This document shows positions 24,701 to 35,541 of a stretch of 64,000 bases of DNA, one piece after another (position 1 is the first letter of the stretch; the number at the start of each line of letters is the position of its first letter). The position numbers and the translations under genes were made by a program. The notes beneath the pieces were generated by a model. That model was not told the DNA's origin, ran no database searches, and saw nothing but the letters and a program-made list of their open reading frames with translations. The DNA is from Pomphorhynchus laevis. Taxonomy: Eukaryota; Acanthocephala; Palaeacanthocephala; Echinorhynchida; Pomphorhynchidae. The DNA is taken from contig WNNJ02001072.1 of NCBI GenBank assembly GCA_012934845.2, positions 1 to 64,000 of the forward strand, read 5' to 3'.

Positions 24701-27700
24701 AATTTGACTAAGCGAAGGTTCATATTACCGGATAAAATTACATTGTAATGTTGTGGCTCTAGTATAAACCCATATAATTCTGTCGAAGTTATATCTGGAT
24801 TAGTTCCATTAATCTGTCTAACTTTCCACATTATTCAGTTGATCCTTTCAACCGTCCTGATTTATTTTAATAATAAATCCTATTTCGGAACGTAAAATAA
24901 ATCAATTCATTATAAATCATTTTAGATTTATTGTTTCTTTTTTATCGTATATTCGTAAAGCGAAATCATTTCAATTTATTGCGATTTATGCCGAATAAGT
25001 TGTTTAGCGAATAATCTAAAACTGATTGCTGACCATCAAAAATTATTTTAAATATGATAATAATGTATTATCCAATGATATATAATGATATAATGATATA
25101 TATTACATATTATTAATGATATATATATCCATATATCTAATATTTTATAATATCCATATATTATATACACTTTTCAATTCGGTATTGAACCAAGTTTCTT
25201 TAATAACGCGTTTTTTATAAAATAATATTTAAATAATTAATAATATTAATAATAAATTAAAAAATAAATAAGTATTAAAATTCTTATTAAAAAACCTATA
25301 TACCGTTAAAATTTCATTTTTTTCTCAAACAAAACTCGACAATTTAACTTTTACATTTTTAATCCTTGGACTAGAGATTAATTTTAACCATTACATCTAA
25401 AATCAAATTTGATTTCAAAATTCAAACTCTATTTTATAAAACTCTACACAAATTATCAATACATTATTTTTATAATACAATTATAATACAATATAAAAAC
25501 TAATATATAAAAACTAATATATAAAACAAATATATTAAACAAATATAATACAAAAACTAATATATAAAAAATATTAAACTAATATTTATTGTTTAATATT
25601 TATTATTTCATGATTAAATATTACCAATATTTTATATTATTAATGAACAATATTTATAAACAATATAATATTTTTTATAATAGTTTATTATAATATATAA
25701 ATATAACAATATAATTTAATTCTTATTTAAAGAATATTTATATAATATAATATTGATATAAACATTATAATATATATTATATTATAATACTATAATATAA
25801 AAAATTATTATATAATATAATATTATCTAATATATAATATGTAACATAATATAACATCAATAAAAATTAAAATATTAAATATTTAAATAATAATTAGAAA
25901 TTTAATAAAGATTGGAAATTTAATAAAGAAGTATGTTTTTATATAAACATCGAAATCATTTCTGCTTTTATAAAATTTCATAATTATATAAAATATTACC
26001 AATATTTTATATTATTAATGAACAATATTTATAAACAATATAATATTTTTTATAATAGTTTATTATAATATATAAATATAACAATATAATTTAATTCTTA
26101 TTTAAAGAATATTTATATAATATAATATTGATATAAACATTATAATATATATTATATTATAATACTATAATATAAAAAATTATTATATAATATAATATTA
26201 TCTAATATATAATATGTAACATAATATAACATCAATAAAAATTAAAATATTAAATATTTAAATAATAATTAGAAATTTAATAAAGATTGGAAATTTAATA
26301 AAGAAGTATGTTTTTATATAAACATCGAAATCATTTCTGCTTTTATAAAATTTCATAATTATATAAAATATTACCAATATTTTATATTATTAATGAACAA
26401 TATTTATAAACAATATAATATTTTTTATAATAGTTTATTATAATATATAAATATAACAATATAATTTAATTCTTATTTAAAGAATATTTATATAATATAA
26501 TATTGATATAAACATTATAATATATATTATATTATAATACTATAATATAAAAAATTATTATATAATATAATATTATCTAATATATAATATGTAACATAAT
26601 ATAACATCAATAAAAATTAAAATATTAAATATTTAAATAATAATTAGAAATTTAATAAAGATTGGAAATTTAATAAAGAAGTATGTTTTTATATAAACAT
26701 CGAATCATTTCTGCTTTTATAAAATTTCATAATTATATAAAATATTACCAATATTTTATATTGGTAATATTTTATATTGGACGAATGATGATGCACCTGT
26801 TACCTGTAATAGCAAATTTTGTTTACATGCTGAACGTAGGGGTCATCTGACGTAGAAACCTATCGAGAATAATTTTCTCAATAACTTTCTTGAATAAAAA
26901 TTAACTGCATGTATCTGGTTACTCTTTATATTAAACATATGATACGCTCTTATTAAAATATTGAAGCATAAATATTAGATTACGAATGTTACGTAATCAA
27001 TTATCTTTAACTTCACCTAAGCGGATATCAAATAATCTTTTTTATTGGTTCGGTTTTATCTTATCGATTTTATCTAGCCCGATTTTATCTAATCGATCTA
27101 TTTAATCGATATTATTCTATAACCGTTATCTTGCATTTGATCGATTTTAACTAGTAAAATCGATCCATTTTTGAAAAAAAAATTTTGTCTTTGACATTTA
27201 ATCTTCGATTGCTATTCACAATTCTAGATTATGCTGCAGTTGGGCCAAGATTTTCTAACCTAATGTTACAGGCATTAAGACTTTTATTGAGGAAATACCC
27301 TGAGGATGTATGAATAATATTTATTAATTGTATACATTGGAATATTTGTCAAAATGTAAAGGGTAAAAGCATTTGCATAATTGGCACAACCTCAAATAAA
27401 CAATTTCTCAATGAAATTGGATTACGTCAGCTGTTTGGATCGATTTTAACAATCGAAAATATCGGAAAATCTGAGCATATTTTAAATGTTCTTGAATTTT
27501 TGGAATGGGCTGGATTCAGCGAGTCTGACAAATCAAATATAAAATCTTTGCTACCAGAATTATCGTGAGTAGTCGTTGTTATAAAATTTTCTTATTTTAA
27601 AAATTAAAACCTTAATTTATTATTTTGAAAAAAGTGACTGCGTATCACATTTTTATTTTATAAGTTAAACATTAAAAACGGTAGCAACTTGACGCTTTAA

Positions 27701-30700
27701 TTATTAATTCGTATCGTCTTGGCGTTATATTAATAATACTATTTTTTAAATAGTTGATCTAATCCATTATTGATAAAGAATTATTGAAGCAGGATCAAAG
27801 AAAAGAGGCAATTTTTTATTGATATTTCGCTAAAACATTTTCATAATGTTCTGATGATGCAAACAGATCTTAGAGAAATATAAAAAAATCCTCTTTTCTT
27901 TGAATTAGCTCCAATAATTATTTATCAAATTGTAATTAAATACACTTTATCTCAAGTCTCGATATATAGTATATGAAATATGCTTGCTGAAATTATCTAA
28001 ACTTTATTCACCGATTACTAGGATCCGATTGTATTATTTAATCATTTTAAATTAATAATTAATTTTTAATAATTAAGCCGACATTTTGTAAATTTATATT
28101 CCATCGTTTATTTTTCATAAGATCATACAGCAATACAGAATAATGTTTTTAAATAAAAATTCTATAAACCAATTGATGGATGCGTATTCCATGTACTAGA
28201 ATTAATTAAGATTAATGAACTAAATTAAAGGCACGAATTGATATGTTACAAGACGTCGTTCCCAATTATAAATAAATACGACATTAATTAAATTACGACA
28301 TCACATACTACATTAAATGACATCTTTTTATTATCATACAATCATAAAAATATCACAGAGAATTTTTTAAGAAAATTCTAATTCCCTACCTTAAATAATT
28401 TTGATTTATTAAAATATTTAAGGATTCTAATAATTCAATTTTATCCATATATTTATATTTACTTGATGGTTTAGTTTTTGTTAGATAGGCGTTATAATGA
28501 TTATAACATATATATATTTTTCCGAATATAAAGTTAATTAATTTTACTAACGCTTCTTTAATATCTACTAAACCTAGATTTGTATAAAGGGTACTAAAAT
28601 CGTAGGTATTTATATTTTGAAAATTTATTCCTTTTGTCTGTTCTAAAAATTCTTTTGTAGAATTAATACTGAAATAGTGTTTTATACCAGTATTAATTTC
28701 GATTACCTTGCAATATTTTTTAAAATGTGCTTTAATTACTTTAAGTATTTTATTCATATAAACAGAAAGTGGTTTTAATGTACATTTTAAGATCAAATTA
28801 AATTTGATTCTATTATTTATTTACTTTTAGATATTATAATATAAAATATTATAATATTATAATATAATGTTAAAAATATACTTTTGTATATATTTCCAAA
28901 TATTAAATTAATATAATCTTCCGAATATAAGATCTTAATCTTCCAATAAATCATCAACTCGATGGCAACTCGTTAATTCCACAGACACGCATTGTTACTT
29001 CCACAGACACTAACGCTTCTTTAATATCTACTAAATCTAGATTTGTATAAAGGGTACTAAAATCGTATGTATTTATATTTTGAAAATTTATTCCTTTTGT
29101 CTGTTCTAAAAATTCTTTTGTAGAATTAATACTGAAATATTGTTTTATACCAGTATTAATTTCGATTACTTTGCAATATTTTTCAAAGTGTACTTTAATA
29201 ACTTTAAGTATTTGATTCATATAGACATTAATGTATTATATTTTATAATATATGGTATGCATGAATGCTCATTCAAAAATATATTTCTTGTAATCAAGAA
29301 ATATAATCTTGTTCATCGTACTAGTCACCCGAAACGATATCTCGAGCATCTTTTATGCATTTTAGATATGTTAATGTATCAAAAACTGCTCGCCTTTTTG
29401 AACCGATACTTTAAAAGTCTGATATTTGTGATTATCTACCTAGTTTAAAATATGTATCTATTAAATTATTTAAATGCTTTTGAAGAAAGCCAATATCATT
29501 ACATATTGTTGCAATTCTTAAAATTTCATTATTTAATGTATTATATTTTATATTATATGGTATGCATGAATGCTCATGCAAAAATATGTTTCTTGTAAAT
29601 TTAAATATGTCATCTTTACGATATAAATTAATAGTAGTTTTAGTTAATGTTAATTTAATGTTCATATCTAGATATACACCTTCTTTATCATTAATATTGG
29701 TTTTGTTAAGAATAAGGCTTTCTGGATAAATGTGCTCACTAATTGAATAAAAATTATTAGAATTAAATACACATATATCATCAATGTATCGAAACATATA
29801 TTTCATATATTTATATTGTTTAGATTTAGTTTTTACACAGTTATGAACAAATTCATATTCTATAAAGCTTAAAAACAAGTCAGCTATAATTGGGCTACTA
29901 TTACCTCCCATTGGAACACCTTTTACTTGTCTAAATATAGATGTCCCTACTTTTAAATAATTTTGATTTATCAAAATATTTAAGGATTCTATTAATTCAA
30001 TTTTATCCATATATTTATATTTATTTGATGGTTTAATTTTTGTTAGATAGGCGTTATAGTTATTATAACATATATATGTATATCTTTTTCCGAATATAAG
30101 GTTAATTAATTTTACTAACGTTTCTTTAATATCTACTAAATCTAGATTTGTATAAAGCGCACTAAAATCGTATGTATTTATATTTTGAAAATTTATTCCT
30201 TTTGTCTGTTCTAAAAATTCTTTTGTAGAATTAATACTGAAATAGTGTTTTATACCAGTATTAATTTGGATTACCTTGCAATATTTTTCAAAGTGTGCTT
30301 TAATTACTTTAAGTATTTTATTCATATAGACAGAAAGTGGTTTTAATGTACATTTAAAAGCACTGCATATGAACCTAGGTTTTATTGGATTTTTATGTAA
30401 TTTTGGATTTCAATATAATACAGGTATAGTTTTATTATCTGATTCAAACTTTATACCCTTTTTATCCATTATAGAACAGTGACTTGTAATAATTGTTTCT
30501 AAACTCAACTCATTGAATATATATTTTTTATTAAATCCAAATGTTTATCTTTGATGTATTTAAGCTTTTACTATTAATTGTTTGTTATTTTCATTTTCTT
30601 TTTGATTTTATCTAATATATGTTTTCCAGATGTTTATCTTCGATGCATTTAAGCTTTTACTATTAATTGTTTGATGCATTGAAAATATTTAATGCTTACC

Positions 30701-31451
30701 AAAGAATAAAACACACATATTATTTGATGGTTTAATTTTTGTTAAATAGGCGTTATAGTTATTATAGCAGCTATTTAACAGCTATTAACAAATTCTATAT
30801 ATGAACACTTTTCCTTCTAAATACGTTTTACTTGTCTAAAAGATGTTTAGATAATTTTGTTTATCAAAGTGTTTAAATATCTAGATATGTGTTTTATATT
30901 AATATTGATATAAATTTAGATGATTTTATATTAAATGTATTAAATTATTTTGATTTATCAAAATATTTAAGGCTTCTATTACTAAGGAGCCTCAAGTAAG
31001 GCTCCTATATTATATTTACTTGGTTTGAATTTAGATTTTTAGTTAATTTTTCTCTAACACAGAGGATATAATTATCTATAATAAATTATTATAAATATAT
31101 GTTTTCCAGATGTTTATCTTCGATGCATTTAAGCTTTTACTATTAATTGTTTGATGCATTGAAAATATTTAATGCTTACCAAATTACTATTATGTTCAGT
31201 TAATAAAATAATTAATAAATAATTAATCTAAAAATAAATATTAAAAATGTCTCGTGTTAATTTAGTGTTAGTATTTCAATAAGAAACCTAATTAGTGTGA
31301 TAGCTGCTGCACGACAGGTAACATTTTTATCACATTTACCGAATTTGTAGCTTTTATTATATAGCAACCAGACGACCGTTCAGAATATTTCATATCAAAT
31401 TTAATAAGGAGAAGCCAAAACGAATTTGATTTTGGTGAATATCCGATGTAA
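12423..31451 (+). CDS. NSF: Vesicle-fusing ATPase NSF (5' end not found)
   Basis: NSF is the hexameric AAA+ ATPase that, with SNAP adaptors, pulls apart SNARE complexes after membrane fusion. I read 18 exons, all in phase: 12423-12507, 12551-12608, 12658-12778, 12833-12975, 14778-14844, 16176-16308, 17821-17895, 17940-18030, 18181-18255, 19581-19768, 20260-20343, 20617-20773, 24126-24259, 24319-24385, 27228-27307, 27362-27564, 31284-31317, 31365-31451 (stop TAA). They encode about 626 residues: end of the N domain, D1, D2 and the C-terminal tail. Compared with animal NSF (about 745 residues) roughly the first 110 are missing, so 5' exons lie upstream, unrecognised or outside the window. All splice sites are GT-AG except a GC donor after exon 12. 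Introns are either 43-59 nt or long and repeat-filled. Exons carry no stop or frame break, so the gene looks functional. Confidence 0.93.
12833..19768 (+). CDS. NSF: NSF exons 4-10: D1 ATPase domain
   Basis: D1 supplies most of the ATPase activity. Exon 4 opens with [15 protein letters not shown], the conserved linker into D1. Exon 5 carries the Walker A GPPGTGKT; exon 6 the stretch [20 protein letters not shown]; exon 7 the Walker B IIFDEID; exon 8 [20 protein letters not shown]; exon 9 [18 protein letters not shown], the sensor and arginine-finger region; exon 10 [15 protein letters not shown] and FSGAEIE. Catalytic residues are all present. One difference from vertebrate NSF is leucine in place of the proline in TNRPD. 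Confidence 0.93.
12976..14777. other. NSF intron 4, AT-rich
   Basis: About 1.8 kb between exons 4 and 5. I see only low-complexity AT-rich DNA with short internal inverted repeats around 14095-14205 (copies of AATACATATATGG) and 14206-14225 (GGCCATATTATTGGCC). No gene is recognised. Confidence 0.5.
15128..15690. repeat. Imperfect tandem duplication in NSF intron 5
   Basis: The segment with ACAAACGACTATCCTCGATC and CTTAGCAGTTGTAAGCA occurs at about 15143 and again at about 15488. The following AT-rich tract including CTTAAATCTATATTTTTTAT and GAATTGCTTTCTAAC is repeated in the same order in both units. The two units differ by indels. Confidence 0.75.
16619..16652. repeat. Perfect 34-bp palindrome in NSF intron 6
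   Basis: The sequence from 16619 reads the same on both strands through 16652, centred on AAACGTTT. With no spacer it would form a cruciform or, as a dimer, a duplex. No flanking element is recognised. Confidence 0.85.
17212..17434. mobile_element. Foldback MITE, copy 1
   Basis: A ~220-bp element that is palindromic over almost its whole length. The outer arms read AATGATCCATTATTGATAAA and its complement, and inside are TTTCGCTAAC and TTAGCATCTT. Three similar copies exist at 17488-17700, 27765-27928 and 33440-33636. It has no coding capacity and behaves like a non-autonomous DNA-transposon derivative. Confidence 0.75.
17488..17700. mobile_element. Foldback MITE, copy 2
   Basis: Same family as copy 1, about 55 bp downstream. 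It keeps the arms with GGATCAAAGAA and CTTTGATCCAG and the inner TTCTGAAGATGCTAACAGA. The two lie in NSF intron 6. Confidence 0.7.
19229..19287. repeat. Perfect 26-bp hairpin, 7-nt loop
   Basis: The 26-nt arm 19229-19254 (starting TGTAGAGGACTC) is exactly reverse-complemented at 19262-19287, with a TGTCTAT spacer. It lies in NSF intron 9. Stem length and perfection are well beyond background for AT-rich DNA. It may be a small foldback insertion or a precursor-like hairpin in the intron RNA. Confidence 0.8.
19745..19841 (+). repeat. 50-bp tandem duplication of exon 10 end and its splice donor
   Basis: The last bases of exon 10 plus the donor (ATTAATCAAGTTATTAAGGT) at 19751 are repeated 50 bp further on at 19801. 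The second copy sits in intron 10 and carries an alternative GT donor. Use of the second donor would add 50 nt (not a multiple of three) to the mRNA and shift the frame. Confidence 0.8.
20260..31451 (+). CDS. NSF: NSF exons 11-18: D2 domain and C-terminus
   Basis: Exons 11-12 encode the D1-D2 connection ([10 protein letters not shown]). Exon 13 starts with the D2 Walker A GSVGCGKT, split by the intron after the codon for E. Exon 14 holds [12 protein letters not shown] and the D2 Walker B VILDDIE. Exon 15 has [12 protein letters not shown]. Exon 16 has [11 protein letters not shown] (sensor 1). Exon 17 is a 34-nt micro-exon giving [11 protein letters not shown], and exon 18 ends FDFGEYPM. D2 mainly serves hexamer assembly in this family. 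The micro-exon was placed because its three alternatives give stops or lose alignment with the conserved LLMLIEMS region. Confidence 0.88.
21061..21330 (+). repeat. Dispersed ~0.45-kb repeat, copy A (5' truncated)
   Basis: Carries the family core (CATAGCAGTTCCTTCTGATG, then ATTCATAAAAATTGACTTTT) and ends with a degenerate form of TACGTAGACTCAGTTAGCTG. It lacks the first ~80 bp seen in the copy at 56.1 kb. Confidence 0.65.
21440..21690 (+). repeat. Dispersed repeat, copy B
   Basis: Starts near AACATGTATTTAGCTCCACT and carries GGGTCGAAACATGATAACAT and ATTCATAAACATTGACTT. Its 3' half is replaced by a fragment of the second PLE family on the minus strand that starts near 21687, suggesting an insertion or a shared breakpoint. 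Confidence 0.65.
21687..22300 (-). mobile_element. Second-family PLE scraps in NSF intron 12
   Basis: Sequence corresponding to the RT part of the element copy at 29.4-30.3 kb recurs here in several short pieces (around 21687-21960 and 22130-22290), on the minus strand, with deletions. It is broken beyond coding use. Confidence 0.6.
22560..22810 (+). repeat. Dispersed repeat, copy C
   Basis: Contains AGGAAATACGCCATTTG, CCCGCTGATGTGTTGG, CCGAAATCCGATAGCATAGC and the downstream TTATTTTAAATTTCAATTTT tract. Divergent from copies A and B. Confidence 0.6.
23455..23700 (+). repeat. Dispersed repeat, copy D
   Basis: Has an altered 5' part (AACTGGTAGAGCATACATCA) followed by the family core CTGATGACCTCTAATCCTTA and ATTCGTAAAAATTGACTT, and ends GAAATACGTAAACTCAC. 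The 5' part looks a little like a tRNA D-arm, but no full tRNA fold is present. Confidence 0.6.
23971..24037 (+). pseudogene. Decayed duplicate of NSF exon 11 inside intron 12
   Basis: The stretch ATTTAAATCAATCCGAAAGA at 23971, with what follows, aligns with exon 11 (ATTGAAATCGATCCGAAAGA at 20260) over about 67 bp, including the upstream CAAAT-AG acceptor context. It has substitutions and an indel and is no longer codable. It implies an old internal duplication of the exon 11 region. Confidence 0.75.
25621..26765. repeat. Tandem array, three 375-bp units
   Basis: The unit starting TTACCAATATTTTATATT begins at 25621, 25996 and 26371, and a truncated fourth begins at 26745. Units are essentially identical; the only difference I found is one missing base in unit 3 (near 26704). 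Units are extremely AT-rich with many ATAATATA blocks. The array lies in NSF intron 14 and must be young. Confidence 0.95.
27765..27928. mobile_element. Foldback MITE, copy 3
   Basis: Shorter member of the family seen at 17.2 kb, in NSF intron 16. Arms contain CCATTATTGATAAAGAATTA and its approximate complement; the centre has lost sequence. Confidence 0.7.
28380..29240 (-). mobile_element. Second-family PLE fragments, two overlapping partial copies
   Basis: Two blocks (28386-28796 and 28954-29220, minus strand) both encode the same RT segment: [20 protein letters not shown] or [16 protein letters not shown], then [18 protein letters not shown] (motif A). They are separate copies or a partial duplication, separated by AT-rich filler. 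Both are broken. They sit antisense in NSF intron 16. Confidence 0.8.
29432..30345 (-). mobile_element. Longest copy of the second PLE family (RT core)
   Basis: A 297-codon open stretch on the minus strand (29432-30325) with RT motif A ([11 protein letters not shown]), motif B ([15 protein letters not shown]), motif C ([10 protein letters not shown]), YLDMNIKL and a motif E-like NLYRKDD. The N-terminal RT part and the GIY-YIG domain are absent. YIDD and GNSSP differ from the YVDD and GSPLGP of the element at 1-4.8 kb, so it is a different PLE lineage. It lies antisense within NSF intron 16 and is a fragment. Confidence 0.88.
30360..31190 (-). repeat. Scrambled PLE scraps and an 88-bp direct repeat
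   Basis: An 88-bp segment containing GTTTTCCAGATGTTTATCTT and GATGCATTGAAAATATTTAA occurs at about 30612 and again at about 31098, apparently identical. Between and around it are short pieces of the second PLE family (for example near 30722 and 30825-31010). Confidence 0.65.
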
Positions 31452-32470
31452 TTTCCTTCTGATTCCAATGAAGAAATGAAACTCATTTAATATAATGCGT
31501 AACGAACATAACTCTTGTAGTGATTTACATTTGTTCGCTTAAAATGATCCGTTATATGACGTTTATTACACTTTTTATTTTTATCAATATAAAAATTATA
31601 AAATATTTTTGTTAATGATATTCCTTAATAATTAAAAGGTTATAATTAAAAGTTATTAATTTTGTATTTCTTATATTTTTTACAAACTAGTAAATTGTTT
31701 TGTAACAAAAAATTAAATTTCCAAATTAATAGTGAGCGAAAAGGTTTAACAAACAGTTCAAAAATGCGTCATCAGTTTCCAATGCACAGTTCACAGTCAA
31801 TTAATTAAATAATTTTTAAATATTTAAAAAAGTTAACATTAATTTTTTATTTTTTCCTCATATGATTTCCCTTGGTGACCAAAAGATGTGTCAATTTGGT
31901 GATATAATAGCAGAACAATGAAAACTCGTGTGTTCTTACATGTTGGTGTAAACTATTATTTTAATTCTATCAATTAAATCAGATTCGATCAGATTGAATA
32001 ATTAATTTTTTGATAAGTAAATATTAATAAGATAAAAAGTAAAAGCATAAAATTCAACAAGATAAGATCTATTGAATTAATCTAACATTAGATCTAATAT
32101 TATATTATAAAATTATAATATAATATTAATGTATAAAAATATAATATTATAAGATTAGATTAATTTAATATAAGATTTAATTCAAAATATCCATTATTTC
32201 TTAGTTTTATAAATTTACAGTAACAACGAAGTTATTTTATTCAAAAATTTCAATATTTTAATATATCGAAATATTGCTATTTTTGGAATAAAACTAATTT
32301 CTTCGGCTCTGTAAATTTATAAAAGATCTTCTAATAGGTCTTATATATTAAATAGAATCTGTTATTAATGATATTAATCTAATAGCTGCTGGTATCTAAT
32401 AAACGTTCAAGTGCAATAATTAAAATCGTTAAACTAGATTTATCTGAGATTTAGCACTGATTTATTTGAC
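31452..32470. other. Downstream of NSF, no gene seen
   Basis: NSF 3' untranslated region must begin here; AATAAA-like words abound in this AT-rich DNA, so I do not assign a poly(A) signal. Short inverted repeats occur around 32090-32160 and 32205-32330. No coding sequence recognised. Confidence 0.4.
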
Positions 32471-32474
32471 AAAG

Positions 32475-32775
32475 TTGCCTTATAAGCCAGCTTCTTCTGT
32501 TGGACGAAATTTCTAACTGTTGGTGTCCACCAAGCAGTTCGAGTATTTCCTCCGCGACAAGCACCTAAGGCATTCAAGCCACAACTTTTCACACTTTCTT
32601 GGCAATCGATGATCTAAACATCTCCCATTCCTGATCAATGCTCCTTCCCTCTTCTGGCAACCAAGATAAGTCCTCCCGGATGTAGCCGGAAAAACGTTCT
32701 TTGACAAAAAGATCTGCTAGACGCTCACAGCACGCCCTCAAGCAAGGTTTGGATTTACCGGGCTTGTCTTGCATC
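32475..32775 (-). mobile_element. LINE fragment, linker between endonuclease and RT
   Basis: On the minus strand the translation reads DQEWEMFRSSIAKK followed, after a one-base frame change, by SCGLNALG and RTAWWTPTVRNFVQQKK. This pattern (a W..F...I, then CG, then TPWW...V...KK) is typical of the segment between the endonuclease and RT domains in many non-LTR retrotransposons. The piece is only about 300 bp, GC-richer than its surroundings, and dead. Confidence 0.7.
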
Positions 32776-33439
32776 CGATCCGGCTATCGATGTTTACAAA
32801 ACGTTCAAGTGCAATAATTGAAATCGTTAAAATAGAAAATTGCTTATTTTAATAGAGATAGCATAGTGTTAAACTAACTTTATGTTTATACTAACTTTAA
32901 AAATTATATTATTAATATTTGCATCAATACATTTTAATACATTTGCAGTAATTCCTAAATGTTCAAATTAACATGCCAAATGAACAAAGGATTTTTACAC
33001 AAATCCTGCAGCGTCAACTGCGAATACTATAATGGATAGATTTTAAAATTATTGAATGTTTGTAAAGTTAAAAATGTTTTATGCAATACTAGACTTAAAT
33101 GTTTATAAGTGAATATTCCGTATGTAAAATGTCAAAAATATGTAAAAATGACTTGATTAAAATCAAGCCGGAGTCATACAAGTGTGCTATGAAGATGTAC
33201 GAAACGAATGTTTAATTCTAAATGTTTTTTGAGCATTTAATTTATCTGAAACATTTTCTTTGCCCCTAAAAATTCTTAAAAATCAATAAAAATCTAAACT
33301 GTTAACGTCGAAAAAGCCGAGCACACAAAGAGCTTGTCATAGTGGCTAAAGTCTAGTTGGAAATGTACGCTTCCAAAAATAGTGATTTATAATTAAAATC
33401 GACATTTATTATAACTTATAATTTAAATAGTTGATACTG

Positions 33440-33636
33440 ATCAATTATTGATAAATAATTATTGGAGCTGGATTAAAGAAAAGAGGAAATTATTTTTTAT
33501 ATTTCGCTAACGTCTGTTAGCATCTTCAGAAAATTACCATCATCTTCAGAAAATTACTGTAATTTTCTCAAGATGTTAGCGAAATATCAAAAATAATTTC
33601 TTCTTTCCTTTGGTCCAACTCCAATAATTATTTACT
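33440..33636. mobile_element. Foldback MITE, copy 4
   Basis: Same family as 17.2 kb, with arms around ATAATTATTGGAGCTGGATT and CCAACTCCAATAATTATTTA and inner TTTCGCTAACGTCTGTTAGC. Outside any recognised gene. Confidence 0.7.
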
Positions 33637-34285
33637 TATAATTTAGTTTCTTTTATAATTTTTATCTTCAAGAAACTGTATTTGTTTATCTCACCGAGTA
33701 TTTATTCTAATATTATCACAAACCTTTTCTAAAGGTTTATATCTTTTTATTTAAGGTGTTTTGGTTTTTATAACAAATATATACCTTTATAAATATAAAG
33801 GTATATATACATAAATATAAAATACGTTATAAATATAAATATTTTATGAATATAAAGTATATATACCTTTATATTTAGATATCTTTACAATAGCACGGGA
33901 TAGTCTGTAACGTTATCAACAAGAGATTGCCAGGAGGCAATATAAATATATAATGACAAGTATAAATATAAATATATAACGACTCAGTTATTTGATCTGA
34001 TTATTACGTTGCTGATACATAGCATGATATTTGTAAATTTCATATGACTTATATTCCTTATTCGAATACATCGTATATTATTTATTGGAAAATTCATAAA
34101 AATCGACATTTATTTTAAATTTAAATTTTATATTTTAACTTGAAATATCTATTATATAAATAGAATATTTATAAATATTCTATTTATAAATCTTAAATAA
34201 AAATTATATAAAATTATTTAAAATCTTATATAATAATTAATTATTTATAATTATATATCTATTTTTTTTAATAAATGGTATAAAA

Positions 34286-34400
34286 CAGTGTTTCTCAAAG
34301 TGGTCCGTAGCGCCCCCTTTGGGCCTGTTTGACGATTCAGGGGGCGGTAGAGAATTTTTGATTAAAAGGGGGTCCATGAAAGAGAGGTGGGGGTCGGTGA
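34286..34400 (+). mobile_element. hAT-like transposon end
   Basis: Begins CAGTGTTTCTCAAAGTGGTC, which resembles the terminal inverted repeats of many animal hAT elements, and continues into a GC-rich tract (GCGCCCCCTTTGGG, GGGGGCGGTAG, GGGGGTC) unlike its surroundings. I did not find the matching opposite end, so this is probably a solo end or a truncated non-autonomous copy. Confidence 0.5.
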
Positions 34401-34920
34401 AAAAAATGTAAATTTCATCTTCATTACAATGAAGATGAAATTATTATTCTCATAATTTTTCTCACTGTTTCTAATAATTTGAATTATGTATTTCTAATTT
34501 TAAATGTAGTTTGATTTTTCTTATTCTAGTCAAGTTTGATCTTTAAATAAATATTTTTGTGTAATTTGAAATTATGGGACAGGGTCAATAAAACAGAAAA
34601 TTTATCATTCACCGAATTTATCATCAGAAACAAAACGTTTGGTTTCTGATAATTAAACCAAACAAGACACTTTGTTTTTGATTATTCTAGCAGCAACTAT
34701 CGAAATAAAAATAAATTAGACTTTTATTGATCCTGCTTCAAAATTCCCTAATTTAAAATAAATGTATCGACATTAGTTATTTTTATTCATCACATTAAGA
34801 CACATTAATAATTTTGATATTAATATTCATATATTAATATTGTGATATTAACATCACATTAATATTTATCAATATTTCTTAATGTTTTAATAAAATTAAT
34901 TTTAATTATTAATTTTAATA

Positions 34921-35541
34921 ATATTATTGAAAGTATTATTTTGGTTTTGAATTATTTTTAATTTTCAAATAATATAAAATATGTAGACTCAGTTAGCTAA
35001 AATGATTTGTTAAACGAAATAAATTGTTATATCCATGACAATATGAGTATGTAATACAAATGATTATATACTCTTATAAGCTAAACCCATTCTCCCATTT
35101 GGTTTATTATATAAGATAAATATAGCATATAATATCCTTACATTTCTCAGAATAAATATAAATTTTATCTTTATAATTGTTTATTATTTATAATTATTTA
35201 TCTTTATTTTTAATTTATATTTAATATAAAATACGTAGACGCAGTTATCTGATCAGATTTATTTTATCTTAAAATGACAAACTTAACTAGTAATCGTTTT
35301 CTTTTCAAATTAGATTTAAATCAATCCGAAAAACTTTAAACAATCTAGCGATTAATCAATTAAATTTTTCATATTGCTGTGATTTTATAAATTATTAAAT
35401 TATTAAAGATTAAATTTAATAAGATTAATGTATAAATATTGCAGTAATTATTATTTATCAAATCTTAGGTAGTGTTGGATGTGGAAAAACTGCAATAGCA
35501 TGCAAAGCTGCATCTGATACAAATTGTCCGTTTACACGTAT
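34921..35541 (+). repeat. Duplicated block of NSF intron 12 plus 5' half of exon 13
   Basis: This 0.6-kb block is a near copy of 23624-24202, including the end of dispersed repeat D, the decayed exon 11 copy (here about 35314-35380), the intron acceptor and the first ~77 bp of exon 13 with the D2 Walker A codons (from about 35469). It stops inside the exon and runs straight into TACGTATTTAAAAATACGTA, an end of the dispersed repeat. The exon part appears identical to the parent while the intron part has several substitutions and a small insertion. Confidence 0.9.
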
